7,386 bases of DNA, taken from positions 1 to 7,386 of the forward strand of contig JAEMRG010000099.1 of the NCBI GenBank assembly GCA_016463455.1, read 5' to 3'. The notes beneath the pieces were generated by a model. That model saw nothing but the letters and a program-made list of their open reading frames with translations, was not told the DNA's origin and searched no databases. This stretch comes from Rhodoferax sp. (GTDB lineage: Bacteria; Pseudomonadota; Gammaproteobacteria; Burkholderiales; Burkholderiaceae_C). The position numbers were made by a program, and so were the translations under genes. Below, piece by piece: positions 5,102 through 7,386 of this stretch. Position 1 is the stretch's first letter. Each line of letters begins with the position of its first letter.

Positions 5102-7204
5102 ATGCCAGAAGCCAGCACCGCAGCGCACAGCGCCAGCCTCGACCCGGCAAGCCACCAAGTGGTGGGCGCCTGCCCGCATGACTGCCCGGACACCTGCTCC
5201 CTGATCACCACCGTGCAAAACGGCATCGCCATCAAGGTGCAGGGCAATCCGCACCATCCGCAAACCGATGGTGTGCTGTGTACCAAAGTGGCGCGCTACA
5301 CCGAGCGTAGCTACCACCCGGAACGCCTGTTGCATCCGCTCAAGCGCAGCGGCCCCAAGGGCTCGGGGCAATTCACACCGGTCAGCTGGGACGTGGCGCT
5401 GGACGACATCGCTGCGCGCCTGCAAAGCATCGTACAAGACCCGGCGCGCGGACCACAGGCCGTGCTGCCCTATAACTATGCCGGCACCATGGGCTGGGTG
5501 CAGGGGGATGCCATGTCCTCGCGATTTTTCAATCGCATGGGCGCCTCGATGCTGGACTACACGATTTGCTCATCGGCCGGCGCTGCCGGTCTGGACTACA
5601 CCCTGGGCGTGCGCAAAGGCATGCTGATTGAAAACTTTGCCCATGCACAACTGATTCTGATTTGGGGCAGCAACGCCATCACCAGTAATTTGCATTTCTG
5701 GCGCTATGCGCAAGAGGCTAAGCGCGCCGGGGCCAAAATCATTTGCATCGATCCCCGCAACACCGAGACGGCGGAAAAATGCCACGAGCACATCGCCCTG
5801 CGGCCAGGCACCGATGCAGCGCTGGCCCTGGCCCTGATGCACGAATTGATTACCCACGATTGGCTGGACCACGACTACCTTGCACGCTACACCCTGGGCT
5901 GGGAGCAATTGCGCGAGCGCGCCCTGCAATGGACGCCTGCGCGCGCAGCCGAAGTCTGCGGCGTGCCCCAAGCGCAAATTGAATCGCTGGCACGCGACTA
6001 CGGCCAATCCATGCTGCGCGGCGAGAGTGCGGCGATTCGCCTGAACTACGGCATGCAACGCGCGCGCGGCGGCGCCAATGCGGTGCGCGCCGTGACCTGC
6101 CTGCCCGCGCTCATAGGTGCCTGGCGCAAACCGGCTGGCGGCATGCTGTTGTCCGCCTCGGGCACACACGGCTTTGATGACAGCGCCCACACCCGTCCGG
6201 ATTTGCGCCCCGCCGGCCCCTGCCGCACCATCAATATGAGCACCATCGGCGATGACTTGCTGCGCCCGGCCAGCGCGCAGTTTGGCCCCGCTGTGGACGC
6301 CGTGCTGGTCTTTAACAGCAACCCGGTGGCGATAGCGCCGGACTCGGGCAAAGTGGTGCAAGGCTTTGCCCGCGAAGATTTGTTTACCGTGGTCTTAGAG
6401 CATTTCCAAACCGATACCGCGGACTACGCAGACTACATCTTGCCGGCCACCACCCAGTTGGAACACTGGGATGTACACACCACCTACGGGCACACCGATG
6501 TGCTACTCAACCGCCCAGCCATCGCGCCCATGGGACAAGCCCGCTCCAATGCCGAAATTTTCCGTAATTTGGCGCAACGCATGGGCTACACCGAGCCCTG
6601 TTTTGCCGAGGGGGACGAAGCGCTGTGCCGTACGGCTTTCGATGCGCGCGTCAGCTTTGATACTTTGTTGAAAGACGGCTTTGTCAGCCTGCCCTTGCCG
6701 CAAGCACCGTTTGCGCAAGGCGGCTTCCCCACGCCTTCGGGGCGCTGCGAATTTTTCAGCGAGCGCCTGGCCGCGATGGGCTTGGACGGACTGCCATACT
6801 ACCTGCCCAATTACGAAGAAGCCCATGCCGGCGCGCACTATCCGCTGGCCATGATTTCCCCGCCGGCGCGCAATTTCATGAACTCCACTTTTGTCAACGT
6901 GAAAAGCCTGCGCGGCATCGAAGGCGAGCCCAAAATAGAAATCCATGCCCAAGACGCGATGGCACGCAGTATTTCCGATGGCGATAAGGTGCGCGTCTTC
7001 AATGCCCGCGGCCAGTACCACTGCAAAGCCGAAATCAGCACGCGCGCGCGCCCAGGCGTGGTTAACGGCCTGGGCGTGTGGTGGCGCAAGCTGGGGCCCA
7101 TGGGCACCAATGTGAATGAATTGACGAACCAGCGGCTCACTGACCTGGGGCGTGGGCCCACGTTTTATGACTGCGCGGTGCAGGTAGAAAAGTACTCGGC
7201 TTAG
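5102..7204 (+). CDS. Molybdopterin oxidoreductase of the DMSO reductase superfamily, substrate unknown
   Basis: A 700-residue member of the superfamily that binds molybdenum (or tungsten) through bis-molybdopterin guanine dinucleotide. An N-terminal [4Fe-4S] motif is formed by Cys24, Cys28, Cys32 and Cys60 (CPHDCPDTC, then GVLC). The central cofactor domains carry GSNAITSN (189-196), RPGTDAAL (234-241), FNSNP (404-408) and ILPATTQLEHWD (446-457). The C-terminal dinucleotide-binding domain spans about 578-697, with DGDKVRVFNARG at 626-637. Cys156 aligns without gaps with the selenocysteine of E. coli formate dehydrogenase H, so it is the likely metal ligand; the next residue is Ser157, not the formate dehydrogenase His. 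There is no twin-arginine signal, so it is probably cytoplasmic. No electron-transfer subunit or cofactor gene is adjacent. ATG 5102 was chosen because it begins just ahead of the conserved region. ATG 5042 would add 20 non-conserved residues but has AAAAGGG just upstream. The family is clear; the reaction is unknown. Confidence 0.88.
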   Translation: MPEASTAAHSASLDPASHQVVGACPHDCPDTCSLITTVQNGIAIKVQGNPHHPQTDGVLCTKVARYTERSYHPERLLHPLKRSGPKGSGQFTPVSWDVALDDIAARLQSIVQDPARGPQAVLPYNYAGTMGWVQGDAMSSRFFNRMGASMLDYTICSSAGAAGLDYTLGVRKGMLIENFAHAQLILIWGSNAITSNLHFWRYAQEAKRAGAKIICIDPRNTETAEKCHEHIALRPGTDAALALALMHELITHDWLDHDYLARYTLGWEQLRERALQWTPARAAEVCGVPQAQIESLARDYGQSMLRGESAAIRLNYGMQRARGGANAVRAVTCLPALIGAWRKPAGGMLLSASGTHGFDDSAHTRPDLRPAGPCRTINMSTIGDDLLRPASAQFGPAVDAVLVFNSNPVAIAPDSGKVVQGFAREDLFTVVLEHFQTDTADYADYILPATTQLEHWDVHTTYGHTDVLLNRPAIAPMGQARSNAEIFRNLAQRMGYTEPCFAEGDEALCRTAFDARVSFDTLLKDGFVSLPLPQAPFAQGGFPTPSGRCEFFSERLAAMGLDGLPYYLPNYEEAHAGAHYPLAMISPPARNFMNSTFVNVKSLRGIEGEPKIEIHAQDAMARSISDGDKVRVFNARGQYHCKAEISTRARPGVVNGLGVWWRKLGPMGTNVNELTNQRLTDLGRGPTFYDCAVQVEKYSA

Positions 7205-7386
7205 CGCAGAGCCATTAAATCCTGCTCCACCATCCACAGGCGGTCCTGGCCCCAGTAACCGGGCAGGTCGTTGATGCGAAAACTAGGCACACCCCACAAA
7301 TCCATGTCTAGCAGTTCCAGCCGGTTGGTAGCAGCCGCTGCGCGCCAACTGTCATCCGCCAAGGCCTTGTCCACAAAGGCTTTGTC
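7201..7386 (-). CDS. DsbA-fold protein, 2-hydroxychromene-2-carboxylate isomerase-like, C-terminal 61 residues
   Basis: Only the C-terminal 61 codons are present; the start lies beyond the right edge. The fragment has GVPSF (fragment residues 32-36), which carries the cis-proline of thioredoxin/DsbA-type folds, and a later WGQDRLWMVE (45-54). That WGQDRL tail is typical of the kappa-class glutathione-transferase-like isomerases that convert 2-hydroxychromene-2-carboxylate to trans-o-hydroxybenzylidenepyruvate in naphthalene-type catabolism. Many chromosomal copies have unknown substrates and no aromatic pathway nearby, and the active-site N-terminus is not visible here. A general DsbA-family oxidoreductase is the alternative. 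Its TAA stop (7203-7201) overlaps the TAG stop of the molybdoenzyme. Confidence 0.8.
   Translation of the reverse strand, partial: DKAFVDKALADDSWRAAAATNRLELLDMDLWGVPSFRINDLPGYWGQDRLWMVEQDLMALR

Noticed and set aside
4975..5286. N-terminal extension of the amidohydrolase back to 5286 (501 residues)
   Set aside because: The extension would overlap the divergent molybdoenzyme by 185 bp and has no family-like sequence. The M20D fold begins at the ATG at 4974.
5570..6361. Minus-strand open frame of 263 codons opposite the molybdoenzyme, and another at 6503-7237
   Set aside because: Shadow frames: the plus-strand frame carries the molybdopterin motifs throughout, and these products match no family I recognise.
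7038..7051. Alternating GCACGCGCGCGCGC tract, a possible Z-DNA-forming run
   Set aside because: It encodes an ordinary Ser-Thr-Arg-Ala-Arg stretch inside the molybdoenzyme; such runs are common in GC-rich coding DNA.
1..7386. Mobile element, CRISPR array, toxin-antitoxin, phage defence or other novel gene cluster
   Set aside because: Every stretch over 130 bp is accounted for by a recognisable metabolic gene. No terminal repeats, transposase, spaced repeats or compositional break were visible.

Overview
The window looks like an ordinary chromosomal segment of a high-G+C betaproteobacterium, most likely in the Burkholderiales and perhaps near the Comamonadaceae. This assignment rests on protein character (a fused isobutyryl-CoA mutase, a type III pantothenate kinase and a hippurate-hydrolase-like peptidase of the type I associate with that group) and on dense G/C-ending codons. 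I could not run a taxonomic search. I see no rRNA, tRNA, CRISPR array, insertion sequence, phage gene or integration scar.

Layout, left to right. (1) Bases 1-2890, minus strand: the first 963 codons of icmF, the fused adenosylcobalamin-dependent isobutyryl-CoA mutase with its built-in GTPase chaperone. The C-terminus runs off the left edge. (2) Bases 2891-3013: a short divergent promoter region with a perfect 22-bp palindrome, the most striking non-coding signal in the window. (3) Bases 3014-3784, plus strand: coaX, type III pantothenate kinase. (4) Bases 3781-4974, minus strand: an M20D-family metal-dependent amidohydrolase (hippurate hydrolase / N-acyl amino acid hydrolase type). (5) Bases 4975-5101: a second short divergent promoter region with a GC-rich hairpin and a 10-bp direct repeat. 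(6) Bases 5102-7204, plus strand: a 700-residue molybdopterin oxidoreductase with an N-terminal iron-sulfur motif and a probable cysteine molybdenum ligand. (7) Bases 7201-7386, minus strand: the last 61 codons of a DsbA-fold protein resembling 2-hydroxychromene-2-carboxylate isomerase.

The genes strictly alternate in strand (minus, plus, minus, plus, minus), so no two of them form an operon. The two divergent pairs are separated by gaps of about 125 bp. The two convergent pairs have no gap at all: their stop codons overlap, in CTAG at 3781-3784 and TTAG at 7201-7204. A loose metabolic theme is possible. IcmF handles branched acyl-CoA rearrangement, CoaX makes coenzyme A, the amidohydrolase releases amino or aromatic acids from amides, and the last gene resembles an aromatic-catabolism isomerase. 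The strand layout gives no evidence that they act as one system.

I did not find a previously undescribed multi-gene system. The observations most worth checking are the operator-like palindrome upstream of icmF, the uncharacterised molybdoenzyme, and the non-acidic residue at a normally acidic CoaX position.
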